Source: Cryobacterium levicorallinum (GTDB lineage Bacteria; Actinomycetota; Actinomycetes; Actinomycetales; Microbacteriaceae). From it: a DNA stretch of 64,000 nucleotides. The DNA is taken from the NCBI RefSeq assembly GCF_004402405.1, contig NZ_SOFE01000002.1, positions 25,081 through 89,080 of the forward strand. Direction: 5' to 3'. The notes below the pieces were generated by a model. The model searched no databases, was not told the DNA's origin, and saw nothing but the letters and a program-made list of their open reading frames with translations. The stretch's first letter is position 1. Every line of letters begins with the position of its first letter. Below, one piece after another: positions 36,069 through 44,587 of this stretch. The translations under genes and the position numbers were made by a program.

Positions 36069-36224
36069 CGTGCTGCCCTCAGCGAGAAGCGAAGGGTGTT
36101 GAAACACTGGAGCCGGAACGATTGAAAGCGAAGCCTGCACTTTTACGTGGAACCGGATAATGCTCCTCACTGTCCTCCGTTGGGGGGACAAATACAAGCA
36201 GTTCAGCAAGTGCCCAGCGCATTG

Positions 36225-37340
36225 TCACGTTGTGGCGGGGTCGACCGGCAGCGGAGCGGCGAATTCGAGCCGGAGCAGCACTTCGAGCGGGCGTTCGATC
36301 TGACCGAAATGCCCGGCTCCCGCAATCGTGCTGATCACACATTGGGGCACAACCTCGCGCAGCTTCGCGTCGTCGGCCGCCGTGACAAATACGTCGTCGT
36401 CACCGTGCACGGCGCGCACCGGGCACACGATCTGAGCCCACCGCCGGGTTGCGTCGTAGGCGCCGGCGCGGACAGCGGCCAGCACGAACCCGGCTGGACG
36501 CAGTTCGGTTCCGATCGCGGCGACCACGGCTCCGTCGATGATTCCGGGGCGGCGAAACAGCGGCGCAACGAGGCCGCGCAGTAGATTCAGTCGGGCGAGG
36601 GCCGTGATCAGGCTACGGCTGGCGCTGCCGCCCAGCCGCAGGATCCGCATCGTCAGCAGCAGCGTGGTGAACGCCGGCAACACGAAGAAGTGGCGAATCG
36701 GGTGGCGCACGCTGTCCTGGATTGAAAACGACGTGGCCGAGACCAGACCGACGGATGCTGTCGCCCGCGTCTCGCTCGCCGCCAGCTGCAACGCGATGAA
36801 CCCTCCCATGGAATGACCCACGACGTTCCACCGCTCATAGCCGAGGGCGCGCGCCACCTCGGCGACTGTCTCGGCCATCGACTCGACGGTCAGGCTTGCT
36901 TCATCCGCGGGAAGCGGCGAGTCGCCCCATCCTGGCAGGTCGGGAATGATCAGATCGGGTAGATCACGTTCGGTGGCGTGGGCCGCCTGCAGCAGGGGCG
37001 TCCAGGTCGTCCAGGATCCGGCAGCACCGTGCAGCAGAATGGTCGCGGTCTGGCTGGTCGTGCGGCGCCCATGCCGCACGACGACGGTGCCGCCGCGCAG
37101 CCGCATCGAACTGGTCGTCAGCCCAAAATGACGCGCATCCGGGTCGAGCGCGAACGGGCTGTAGCCCAGCACGGTCGCCGGGGGTGCCGGTCGGGGCTGG
37201 GCGGCCGGCTCGGGGATCGGTGCCGGCACGGGTTGCGCCGGGCGCGGACCGGGCTTCGGCCGCGGCCCCGGAGTATCAAGGGCGGTCGCGACGGAGAGGC
37301 TTCTGCTCGTTGGTCGGGTCATCAAGATGCTCATGTGCAT
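36225..37340 (-). CDS. Alpha/beta hydrolase with Pro-rich N-terminal extension
   Basis: About 371 residues; the start is uncertain (ATG at 37340, 37334 or 37322, none with a strong ribosome site). A Pro/Ala-rich segment (residues about 25-60) precedes a classical alpha/beta hydrolase: oxyanion LLHGAAGSW, nucleophile GHSMGG, acid in VHGDDDVFV and histidine in AGAGHFGQIERP. A hydrophobic cap segment lies between strands. Substrate not predictable. Convergent neighbours are absent; it is divergent from the Old Yellow Enzyme gene with a 227 bp gap. Confidence 0.82.
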   Translation of the reverse strand: MHMSILMTRPTSRSLSVATALDTPGPRPKPGPRPAQPVPAPIPEPAAQPRPAPPATVLGYSPFALDPDARHFGLTTSSMRLRGGTVVVRHGRRTTSQTATILLHGAAGSWTTWTPLLQAAHATERDLPDLIIPDLPGWGDSPLPADEASLTVESMAETVAEVARALGYERWNVVGHSMGGFIALQLAASETRATASVGLVSATSFSIQDSVRHPIRHFFVLPAFTTLLLTMRILRLGGSASRSLITALARLNLLRGLVAPLFRRPGIIDGAVVAAIGTELRPAGFVLAAVRAGAYDATRRWAQIVCPVRAVHGDDDVFVTAADDAKLREVVPQCVISTIAGAGHFGQIERPLEVLLRLEFAAPLPVDPATT

Positions 37341-37567
37341 AGTTCGGTGCGCAGACCGCGCCGGATTGCTCCCAGCCCTTACAAAGATGGGGCACGAAAT
37401 CTCAACGCGCAGGAAGCGCACGCGTTGAGCCAATTAACAGGCAGGAATATCGAGTGCGCCGCGGCCGTTGCCGCCTACGGGCGAAGAGCGACGACCGCCC
37501 GCCAGTCCTCCCTGAACCTGTCGATCTGACTGACCGGCTGACTCGTTATTTTCAGAAAGAAGTATCC

Positions 37568-38641
37568 GTGAACCTCTTTTCCCCGCTGACCCTCGGCGAC
37601 CTGCAGCTACCCAACCGCCTCGTGATGGCGCCGCTGACCCGCATCCGTTCTGGCCAGTCTGGGGTCCCCGGCGAGCTGGTGGCCCTGCATTACACGCAGC
37701 GAGCCACACTCGGCCTGATCGTGAGCGAGGGCACCTACCCGAGCCACGCCGGCCAAGGCTTTCCCGGCCAGCCCGGTCTGGTTGAACCGGAGCAGCTCGC
37801 TGGCTGGCAGGCCGTGACCGACTCCGTGCACGCCGCCGGCGGACGCATCGTCGCCCAGGTCATGCACGCCGGCCGGGTCACGCACGAAGCCACCACCGGC
37901 GGCTACCGCGTCGTTGGGCCCAGCGCGATCGCCATTACCGGAAGTACTCGCACCTACGACGGCAAGCAGGACTTTCCCGTGCCCCACGCACTGACCGCCG
38001 AGGAATTGCCCGGCATTATCGAGGACTTCGTGCGCGCGTCGAAGAACGCCATCGCGGCCGGATTCGACGGCGTGGAGCTGCACGGCGCCAACGGCTACCT
38101 GCTGCACGAATTCCTCTCGCCGGCCTCCAACGTGCGGGGCGACTCCTTCGGCGGTTCGCCCGAGAATCGTGCCCGTTTCGTCATCGACGTTGTCACGGCG
38201 GTCGCCGCGGCGATCGGTGCCGGCAAGGTGGGCCTGCGCATCTCGCCCGAGCACAACATTCAGGATGCCCTCGAAACGGATGCCGACGACCTCGCGGCCA
38301 CCTATGGCGCCCTCCTCGGCGGGATCGCCCCGCTGGGCCTGGCTTACCTGAGCGTGCTGCACGCCGACCCGGCCGGGGAGTTCGTGCAACACCTGCGGGC
38401 GCGCTTCGGTGGCAACTTCTTGGTGAACAGCGGATTCGGCGTGATTACCTCGCGCTACGAAGCCCTCGCCCTGGTTCGTGACGACGTCGCGGACGCCGTC
38501 GTGGTCGGTCGCGCGGCCATCGCGAACCCCGACCTGCTGCGTCGCTGGCAGGAGGACCTGCCGGTCAACGAGCCCAACCCGCTCACCTACTACGCCGACG
38601 GCGCCCGCGGCTACACCGACTACCCCGCCCTGGCTTCCTAA
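37568..38641 (+). CDS. Old Yellow Enzyme family NADH:flavin oxidoreductase / alkene reductase
   Basis: 357 residues from GTG 37568. FMN-dependent TIM barrel: RLVMAPLTRIRS, QVMHAGRVTH, GVELHGANGYLLHEFLSP (active-site His and Asn pair plus Tyr) and FGGSPENRARF. Reduces activated C=C bonds with NAD(P)H; similar to NemA/GTN reductase type. Monocistronic and ends at a very stable hairpin. Confidence 0.9.
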   Translation: MNLFSPLTLGDLQLPNRLVMAPLTRIRSGQSGVPGELVALHYTQRATLGLIVSEGTYPSHAGQGFPGQPGLVEPEQLAGWQAVTDSVHAAGGRIVAQVMHAGRVTHEATTGGYRVVGPSAIAITGSTRTYDGKQDFPVPHALTAEELPGIIEDFVRASKNAIAAGFDGVELHGANGYLLHEFLSPASNVRGDSFGGSPENRARFVIDVVTAVAAAIGAGKVGLRISPEHNIQDALETDADDLAATYGALLGGIAPLGLAYLSVLHADPAGEFVQHLRARFGGNFLVNSGFGVITSRYEALALVRDDVADAVVVGRAAIANPDLLRRWQEDLPVNEPNPLTYYADGARGYTDYPALAS

Positions 38642-38647
38642 CTGCCC

Positions 38648-38708
38648 CGCGAGAGCGCAAAAAGTGCCCGATTGACACTCTCAATCGGGCACTTTTTGCG
38701 CTCTCGCG
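38648..38708. terminator. Bidirectional terminator with 28 bp perfect stem
   Basis: Positions 38648-38675 are the exact reverse complement of 38681-38708, with a 5 nt loop (CACTC). The stem contains an A5/T5 block. It lies 7 bp after the plus-strand stop and 5 bp before the minus-strand aminotransferase stop, so it should end transcription in both directions. Confidence 0.92.
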
Positions 38709-38712
38709 AAAC

Positions 38713-39942
38713 TTAGCGTGGTTTGAGGGCGGCCAGCTCGGCCGACGCCTGTTCCAGAAATTCTATTTTCTTGCAGTAGGCGAACCGCACGAGCGGCGCA
38801 TATTCGCCCCGGTGCGCGGGGGAGCAGAACGCCGCAATCGGCACCGCGACCACCCCGGCCAGTTCGGGGAGCCGGCGGCAGAGGTCGGCACCGTCGGTGA
38901 AACCGAGCGGTGTGGCGTCCGCCACGATGAAGTACGAGCCCTGCGGCACGCTGATGGCGAATCCGGCCGCGCGAAGCCCCGTGGCCAGGACATCACGCTT
39001 GCCCTTCATCTCGGCGGCGATGTGCGCAAAATACGCGTCCGGCAGGTCGAGCCCCACCGCGATGGCCGGCTGAAACGGCGCCGCGTTCACATAAGTGAGA
39101 AACTGCTTGACCGCGAGAATGGCGGTCACGATTTTGGCGGGTGCACTCAGCCACCCCACCTTCCAGCCGGTCAGGCTGAACGTCTTGCCTCCGGATGAAA
39201 TGGTGACCGTGCGCTCCCACGCCCCCGGCAGCGTCGCGATCGGAATGTGTGGCGCCCCGAACGTGAGGTGTTCGTACACCTCATCCGTGACGATCAACGC
39301 GTCGTGCTGGTGCGCGAGCTTGACAATCAGCTCCAAAGTCTCCCGGGGAAATATCGCGCCGGTCGGGTTGTGCGGATCGTTCACGATGATCAGTCGGGTG
39401 CGATCGGTCACGGCGGCGCGCAGGGCGTCGAGGTCGGGCTGGAAGTCGGGAGCACGCAGCGGAACCGTTCGATGGATGCCGCCACCCAGGCCGATCAGTC
39501 CGCCGTAGGCATCGTAGAACGGCTCGAAGGTCACGACCTCGTCACCCGGTTCGATCAGCGCCAGAATGGTCGCCGCAAGCGCCTCGGTTGCGCCGGCCGT
39601 GACCAGAATCTCACTGCCGGGGTCGAGCTTCAGCCCGTAGAACCGCTGCTGGTGCCGGGCAATCGCCTCGAGGAGGACCGGCTGGCCGCGCCCAGGCGAA
39701 TATTGGTTCACCCCGTCGCTGATCGCCTGGCGGGCGGCCTCGAGAACCTCGGCTGGTCCGTCTTCATCCGGAAAGCCCTGTCCGAGATTGATGGCACCGG
39801 TGCGCGCGGCGAGCGCGCTCATCTCGGCGAATATACTCGCTGCAACGCTGCCGTCTTCCGCGAGGAGCCCGGCCCCGCAGGCTGTGCGTCGCCAGGCACC
39901 CGAGACGATCGGGGTATGTTCTGTGTGGAAAGAGTCCTGCAT
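38713..39942 (-). CDS. PLP-dependent class I aminotransferase (DapC/methionine aminotransferase-like)
   Basis: 409 residues from ATG 39942. Fold type I motifs: NLGQGFPDEDGP, VNQYSPGRGQPVLLEAIARH, VTAGATEALAA, NDPHNPTGAIF and the pyridoxal lysine in SSGGKTFSLTGWKVGWL, with the carboxylate-binding Arg in VRFAYCKK. Homologues are annotated as N-succinyldiaminopimelate aminotransferase or methionine/kynurenine aminotransferase; no dap genes lie nearby, so the amino donor is open. Confidence 0.88.
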   Translation of the reverse strand: MQDSFHTEHTPIVSGAWRRTACGAGLLAEDGSVAASIFAEMSALAARTGAINLGQGFPDEDGPAEVLEAARQAISDGVNQYSPGRGQPVLLEAIARHQQRFYGLKLDPGSEILVTAGATEALAATILALIEPGDEVVTFEPFYDAYGGLIGLGGGIHRTVPLRAPDFQPDLDALRAAVTDRTRLIIVNDPHNPTGAIFPRETLELIVKLAHQHDALIVTDEVYEHLTFGAPHIPIATLPGAWERTVTISSGGKTFSLTGWKVGWLSAPAKIVTAILAVKQFLTYVNAAPFQPAIAVGLDLPDAYFAHIAAEMKGKRDVLATGLRAAGFAISVPQGSYFIVADATPLGFTDGADLCRRLPELAGVVAVPIAAFCSPAHRGEYAPLVRFAYCKKIEFLEQASAELAALKPR

Positions 39943-40059
39943 GGGCTCCAAACTATCGCCTCGGCAAGGTCTCGGCTTGATCATTGAATGCTCTCAGGCC
40001 GTACATACCGAACGTTCAGGTTCGGGCGCAAAGCTGGCAACGCTTGGAAGGAGCACCCG

Positions 40060-41664
40060 ATGACCGACAACAATAAAGATTCTGGCACCACCCCCGATCC
40101 GGCTGATGACGCAGCAGCCTTTGCCGTGAATGAGTCCGGCGAGGCTACTCCGCCCACGGTACCGCCGGTGCCACCCACCGAAGCGCCGGCCGCACCCTCG
40201 GCCCCGACCGCCCCGCCGACGAATTCCGAGCCCGCCGTGCCGGTCGTCACGGCACCGACCCAGCCCGCCGCGACTGAGACCGGCTACCCGGTCGCGAACC
40301 CGACCTCTACTTACCCGACGGATGCCTTCGGTCGCCCCGTCGAGACCGCCACAGCCTCTGCCTACGCCCCCAGCGTCGCCCCGCAGGACTACGCCACCGC
40401 TAATTCCTACCCCGGGCAGCCGTTCACGGCCGGCAAGACCAAGGAATCCGCTCGCCGCAAGGGCAGCGTCGCGCTCATCGCCGCCCTCGCCATCGGCGCC
40501 CTGGTCGGCGGATCATCCGGTGCCGGCATCACAGCCCTGATGATGAGCAACCAGAGCAACGGAGTCCGGGTCAGCGAAGCCTCCGGCCCGAGCAACGTCG
40601 TGGTCAATGACTCCACGAGCGTGAACCAGATCACCGCCGTCGCCGCGAAGGCCTCGCCGAGCGTCGTGACCATCGATGTCGCCAATGGCTCCTCGGGCGG
40701 TACCGGCTCAGGGGTCATCCTCACCGAAGACGGCTACGTGCTCACCAACACCCATGTCGTCACGCTCGACGGGGCCGCCTCGGACGTCACGATCGAGGTC
40801 AAGAGTAACGATGGCAAGCTGTACACCGCTACGCTCGTCGGCACCGACCCCATCTCCGACCTCGCCGTCATCAAACTGACCGACGCCAGCGGCCTGACCC
40901 CGATCACCTGGGGTGACTCCTCCGAGCTCAACGTCGGCGACAGCGCCATCGCCATCGGCGCCCCCCTCGGCCTGTCCGGCACGGTCACTGACGGCATCGT
41001 CAGCGCCCTCAACCGCAGTATCACCGTCGCGAGCTCGGCCGCACCGAGCTCGCCCGACCAGACGGTACCCGACGAGGGCGACAGCCAGAACCCGTTCTTC
41101 TTCGACTTCCCCAACCAGAACGGCGAACAGTCGCAGGGCTCCCAGGGTGCCACCGCGAGCATCTCCCTCCCCGTGATTCAAACGGATGCCGCCATCAACC
41201 CCGGTAACTCCGGTGGCGCCCTGCTGAATGACGCCGGTGAGCTGATCGGCATCAACGTGGCCATCGCGAGCGCCGGCAGCACGACCGCGTCGTCGGCGGC
41301 CGGAAGCATCGGCGTGGGATTCTCGATCCCGTCGAACTTCGCCCAGCGCATCTCCGATGAGATCATCGCCAATGGAACGGCCACGCACGGCCTGCTCGGT
41401 GCGAGCGTCAGAGACGCGTCGAGCTCGACCAGCAGCACGGTGGGTGCCCTCATCGTCGAAGCCAGCTCCGGTGGTGCGGCCGAACAGGCCGGCCTGCAAG
41501 CCGACGACGTGATCACCAACTTCAACGGTGTGCCGATCACCGACGCGATCGACCTCACCGCCCAGGTGCGGGTACTCCCGGCCGGTGGAACCGCTGACCT
41601 CACCTATGTGCGGGACGGCAAGTCGTTCACCGTCTCGGTCACGGTCGGCGAGCTGACCAGCTAA
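40060..41664 (+). CDS. Membrane-anchored HtrA/DegP-like serine protease with PDZ domain
   Basis: 534 residues from ATG 40060, with GAAGGAG upstream. A long cytoplasmic Pro/Ala/Thr-rich region (about 1-150) leads to one transmembrane helix (VALIAALAIGALVGGSSGAG), then an extracytoplasmic trypsin-like domain with catalytic His in TNTHVV, Asp in SDLAVIKL and Ser in NPGNSGGALLND, and a C-terminal PDZ domain (AGLQADDVITNFNG). Same architecture as actinobacterial PepD/HtrA envelope-stress proteases. A hairpin follows the stop. Confidence 0.92.
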   Translation: MTDNNKDSGTTPDPADDAAAFAVNESGEATPPTVPPVPPTEAPAAPSAPTAPPTNSEPAVPVVTAPTQPAATETGYPVANPTSTYPTDAFGRPVETATASAYAPSVAPQDYATANSYPGQPFTAGKTKESARRKGSVALIAALAIGALVGGSSGAGITALMMSNQSNGVRVSEASGPSNVVVNDSTSVNQITAVAAKASPSVVTIDVANGSSGGTGSGVILTEDGYVLTNTHVVTLDGAASDVTIEVKSNDGKLYTATLVGTDPISDLAVIKLTDASGLTPITWGDSSELNVGDSAIAIGAPLGLSGTVTDGIVSALNRSITVASSAAPSSPDQTVPDEGDSQNPFFFDFPNQNGEQSQGSQGATASISLPVIQTDAAINPGNSGGALLNDAGELIGINVAIASAGSTTASSAAGSIGVGFSIPSNFAQRISDEIIANGTATHGLLGASVRDASSSTSSTVGALIVEASSGGAAEQAGLQADDVITNFNGVPITDAIDLTAQVRVLPAGGTADLTYVRDGKSFTVSVTVGELTS

Positions 41665-41681
41665 GCCCCGCTCCCTTCCTG

Positions 41682-41717
41682 CACATCGCGTCGCCGGCTC
41701 GCCGGCGGCGCGATGTG
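41682..41717 (+). terminator. Hairpin terminator after htrA-like gene
   Basis: CACATCGCGTCGCCGGC (41682-41698) pairs with GCCGGCGGCGCGATGTG (41701-41717) with a single G-T pair, followed by TTTGT. It begins 18 bp after the stop codon. Confidence 0.82.
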
Positions 41718-41815
41718 TTTGTCTGCAGGCGGGTGACGGAACGTCGGCGCGTGGCGAATTGCCGGGCTGGTAGGCTCGATCGTCCTACCCCCTTATCGGA
41801 AAGCTGGCCAGCCAG

Positions 41816-42859
41816 GTGCACCAAGGTAGTACGGGATTTCTGCCCGGGGTCTCGTACGTGATGCCCGTGCTGAACGAGGCGACACACGTGCGAGCTGCAG
41901 TCGAGAGCCTGCTGGGGCAGGACTACCAGGGACCGTTCGAGGTCACCCTGGCGCTCGGACCCAGCATCGACGGAACGACCGAACTGGTCGAGGAAATGGC
42001 CGCCGTAGATGCTCGCATTCGTGTCGTGTCCAACGAAGTGGGGTCGACTCCGGCCGGCCTGAACACGGCCATTCGCGCGTCCCAATATGCGGTCGTCATT
42101 CGCGTGGACGCTCACTCGGTGTTGCCCCCCGAGTACGCCCGCGTCGCGGTTGAAACGCTCGGACGCACCGGCGCCGACAACGTCGGCGGCATCATGGATG
42201 CTCGCGGAATCAGCGCCTTTGAACGGGCCGTAGCCCGTGCCTACGGCACCCGCATCGGCCTCGGCGGCACACCGCACCACGTGGGCGGAGCGGAAGGGGC
42301 TGCCGAAACGGTCTACCTAGGCTGTTTTCGCACCCAGAGCATCCTCGACGTCGGGCTCTTCGACGAGGGTGTGAAACGCGGCCAGGACTGGGACCTCAAC
42401 CGTCGGCTGCGCGAGGCCGGTGGCTTGGTCTGGTTCACGCCGAAGCTGCGGGTGCTCTACCGGCCCCGGCCGACCCTGGCCCAATTGGCGCGGCAGATGC
42501 TGTCGACCGGGCTGTGGCGCGGAGAACTCGCGCGGCGCTATCCGGCGGCCAACGGCATCCGTTATTTCGTGCCGCCGGCCATGGTGCTCGGTGTGACTCT
42601 CGGGGTGCTCCTCGGCCTCGGGGGGCTCCTGCAGCTGGCTCTCGGCGCAACGCCGTGGCTGCTCCTCGGCCTGATTGTTCCGGCCGGGTACCTGCTCATC
42701 GTCGTCGCCGCGACTCTCGCGGTGGCCCGACCAGACGGATTTCGTGCAGGACTGCATTTTCTCGTAGTCTTGCCGTGCATTCACTTCTGCTGGGGAATCG
42801 GCTTCGTCCTCGGATATCTCAAGCTCACCAGCAACATCACGGCACACACGGGAAGGTGA
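41816..42859 (+). CDS. GT2 glycosyltransferase with C-terminal membrane helices
   Basis: 347 residues from GTG 41816. An N-terminal GT-A domain (YVMPVLNEATHVRAAVESLL, DGTTELVEE, VIRVDAHSVLP, and GQDWDLNRRLREAGG) precedes three or four hydrophobic helices (MVLGVTLGVLLGLGGLLQL onward). It starts the wall-polymer cluster and is separated by 4 bp from the CDP-alcohol phosphotransferase. Probably adds sugar to a lipid-linked or nascent polymer on the inner face. Confidence 0.85.
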   Translation: MHQGSTGFLPGVSYVMPVLNEATHVRAAVESLLGQDYQGPFEVTLALGPSIDGTTELVEEMAAVDARIRVVSNEVGSTPAGLNTAIRASQYAVVIRVDAHSVLPPEYARVAVETLGRTGADNVGGIMDARGISAFERAVARAYGTRIGLGGTPHHVGGAEGAAETVYLGCFRTQSILDVGLFDEGVKRGQDWDLNRRLREAGGLVWFTPKLRVLYRPRPTLAQLARQMLSTGLWRGELARRYPAANGIRYFVPPAMVLGVTLGVLLGLGGLLQLALGATPWLLLGLIVPAGYLLIVVAATLAVARPDGFRAGLHFLVVLPCIHFCWGIGFVLGYLKLTSNITAHTGR

Positions 42860-42863
42860 GCAG

Positions 42864-43688
42864 ATGACCAGTTCGCCCCACATCTCGCCCAACCGGCCGG
42901 CCCGACCGGAGTCCATCGCCCAGCTCCGAGCCGTCGCCCAGCCGCCGGAGGTGCGTCTGCGTGCCAACGCCGAGCACTGGACGGCAAGCCTGTACCTGCG
43001 CGACCTGTCGCCGTACCTGACCTGGATGCTGCTGAAAACCCGCATCTCCGCCAACGGCGTGACCGCTCTGATGATCCTGGCTGGCTGGTTGACCGCCGCA
43101 GCGCTGCTGATTCCGGGAATCTGGGGCGCACTGCTGGCCCTCGCCCTCAGCCAGGTGCAAATGCTGATCGATTGCTGTGACGGTGAAGTCGCCCGCTGGC
43201 GCGGCACGTCCTCACCCGCGGGGGTGTTTCTCGACAAGGTCGGGCACTATTCCACCGAGTCGCTCATTCCCATTGCCCTCGGCTTTAGGGCAGCCGCGTA
43301 CCCGTTCGAGTCGCCCGAGGATTTTCTCTGGACCAGCCTCGCGCTGCTGCTCGCCCTGATCATCGTGCTGAACAAAGCGCTCAACGACATGGTGCACGTC
43401 GCCCGCGCCAACGCCGGCCTGACCAAGCTCGCCGACACCCACGGCGAGAAGACCCCGACGCCCCGCCTGATCGCCCGCGTTCGCCGTCTCGCGCGCTTCG
43501 TGCCCTTCCACCGGCTGTACCACTCGGTCGAGCTGACCATGGTCATCTTCGCCGCGGCCGTCATTGGGCTGGTGATCGGGCAGCCGATCGTCGACCGGGC
43601 CGTGCTGAGCATCCTGGTTCCGCTCGCATTTCTGTCGCTCATCGGTCATTTCGTGGCCATTATGGCGTCCAAGCGTGTCCGTTCCTAG
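42864..43688 (+). CDS. CDP-alcohol phosphatidyltransferase family protein with altered catalytic Asp
   Basis: 274 residues from ATG 42864, with GGAAGGTGAG upstream. Membrane enzyme family that displaces CMP from CDP-alcohols. The motif is DCCDGEVARWRGTSSPAG followed by VFLDKVGH: the first three Asp of DxxDGxxARx8GxxxDxxxD are present, but the fourth, the catalytic base, is His. Six or so hydrophobic segments. It sits among GT2 and CDP-glycerol transferase genes, suggesting that it forms a polyol- or sugar-phosphate linkage of a wall polymer rather than a phospholipid. Confidence 0.85.
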   Translation: MTSSPHISPNRPARPESIAQLRAVAQPPEVRLRANAEHWTASLYLRDLSPYLTWMLLKTRISANGVTALMILAGWLTAAALLIPGIWGALLALALSQVQMLIDCCDGEVARWRGTSSPAGVFLDKVGHYSTESLIPIALGFRAAAYPFESPEDFLWTSLALLLALIIVLNKALNDMVHVARANAGLTKLADTHGEKTPTPRLIARVRRLARFVPFHRLYHSVELTMVIFAAAVIGLVIGQPIVDRAVLSILVPLAFLSLIGHFVAIMASKRVRS

Positions 43689-44568
43689 CTTTGGCTCCGC
43701 TACCCCGACGGTCGGTGTCGTGGTGCTCACCCAGGGCACCCGGCCAGAGGACCTCGACCGCGGAATCCGCTCGGTGCTGGCCCAGCAGGGGGTTACCCTC
43801 GACGTAATCTGTGTCGGCAACGGCTGGCAGCCGACCGGCCTGCCTGGCGGCGTGCAATCGCTCGGGCTGCCGACGAACCTCGGCATTCCGGCCGGACGCA
43901 ATCGCGGGGTGTCGCTCGTCACCGGGGACTACCTGTTCTTTCTCGACGACGATGCGAGCATTCCCGACCCGAACTTTCTGATCAACGCGATCGGCAAGCT
44001 GCGCGCCGACCCCACGATCGGCCTGCTGCAGCCGCGGGTCGAGGACCCGACCGGCGTCGAATCGCCCCGGCGGTGGATTCCGCGCATCCGCAAGGGCGAG
44101 GCCGCCACGTCCGGACCGGTGTTCTCGGTCTGGGAGGGCGCCGTGTTGCTGCCGCGGACCGTCTTCGACGCGACCGGCGGCTGGGCCGAGCCGTTCTTCT
44201 ACGCCCACGAGGGCATCGAACTGGCCTGGCGGGTCTGGGACCAGGGCCGGGTCGCCTGGTATGCCGGCGACCTCGTGGCCAACCATCCGGTGATCCTGCA
44301 GACCCGGCACGCCGACTACTATCGCTTGAATGCCCGCAATCGGGTTTGGCTCGCCCGTCGCAACCTGCCTGCCCTGTTGGTGCCGCTCTATGTCGGCGCC
44401 TGGACGGCAATTCAGGTGCTGCGCTGGGCCCCGAACAACCGGCCGGCCCTGCGCGCCTGGTTCGGCGGCTGGCGCGAGGGCTGGCGCAGCGATCCGGGGC
44501 CGCGGCATCCGCTTCGAGCACGCACGATCTGGCGCATGACCGTCGCCGGGCGACCGCCGATTATCTGA
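43675..44568 (+). CDS. GT2 glycosyltransferase (soluble, wall-polymer cluster)
   Basis: 297 residues from GTG 43675, overlapping the previous gene by 14 bp. GT-A fold with VVVLTQGTRPEDLDRGIRSV, GIPAGRNRGV, FFLDDDASIPDP (DxD) and FFYAHEGIELAWRVWDQGR (ED-type acceptor motif). Resembles rhamnosyl/galactofuranosyl-type transferases. It is followed after 19 bp by the TagF-like gene. Confidence 0.85.
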   Translation: MSVPSFGSATPTVGVVVLTQGTRPEDLDRGIRSVLAQQGVTLDVICVGNGWQPTGLPGGVQSLGLPTNLGIPAGRNRGVSLVTGDYLFFLDDDASIPDPNFLINAIGKLRADPTIGLLQPRVEDPTGVESPRRWIPRIRKGEAATSGPVFSVWEGAVLLPRTVFDATGGWAEPFFYAHEGIELAWRVWDQGRVAWYAGDLVANHPVILQTRHADYYRLNARNRVWLARRNLPALLVPLYVGAWTAIQVLRWAPNNRPALRAWFGGWREGWRSDPGPRHPLRARTIWRMTVAGRPPII

Positions 44569-44587
44569 GGGACGGTAGGCTGGTTCG

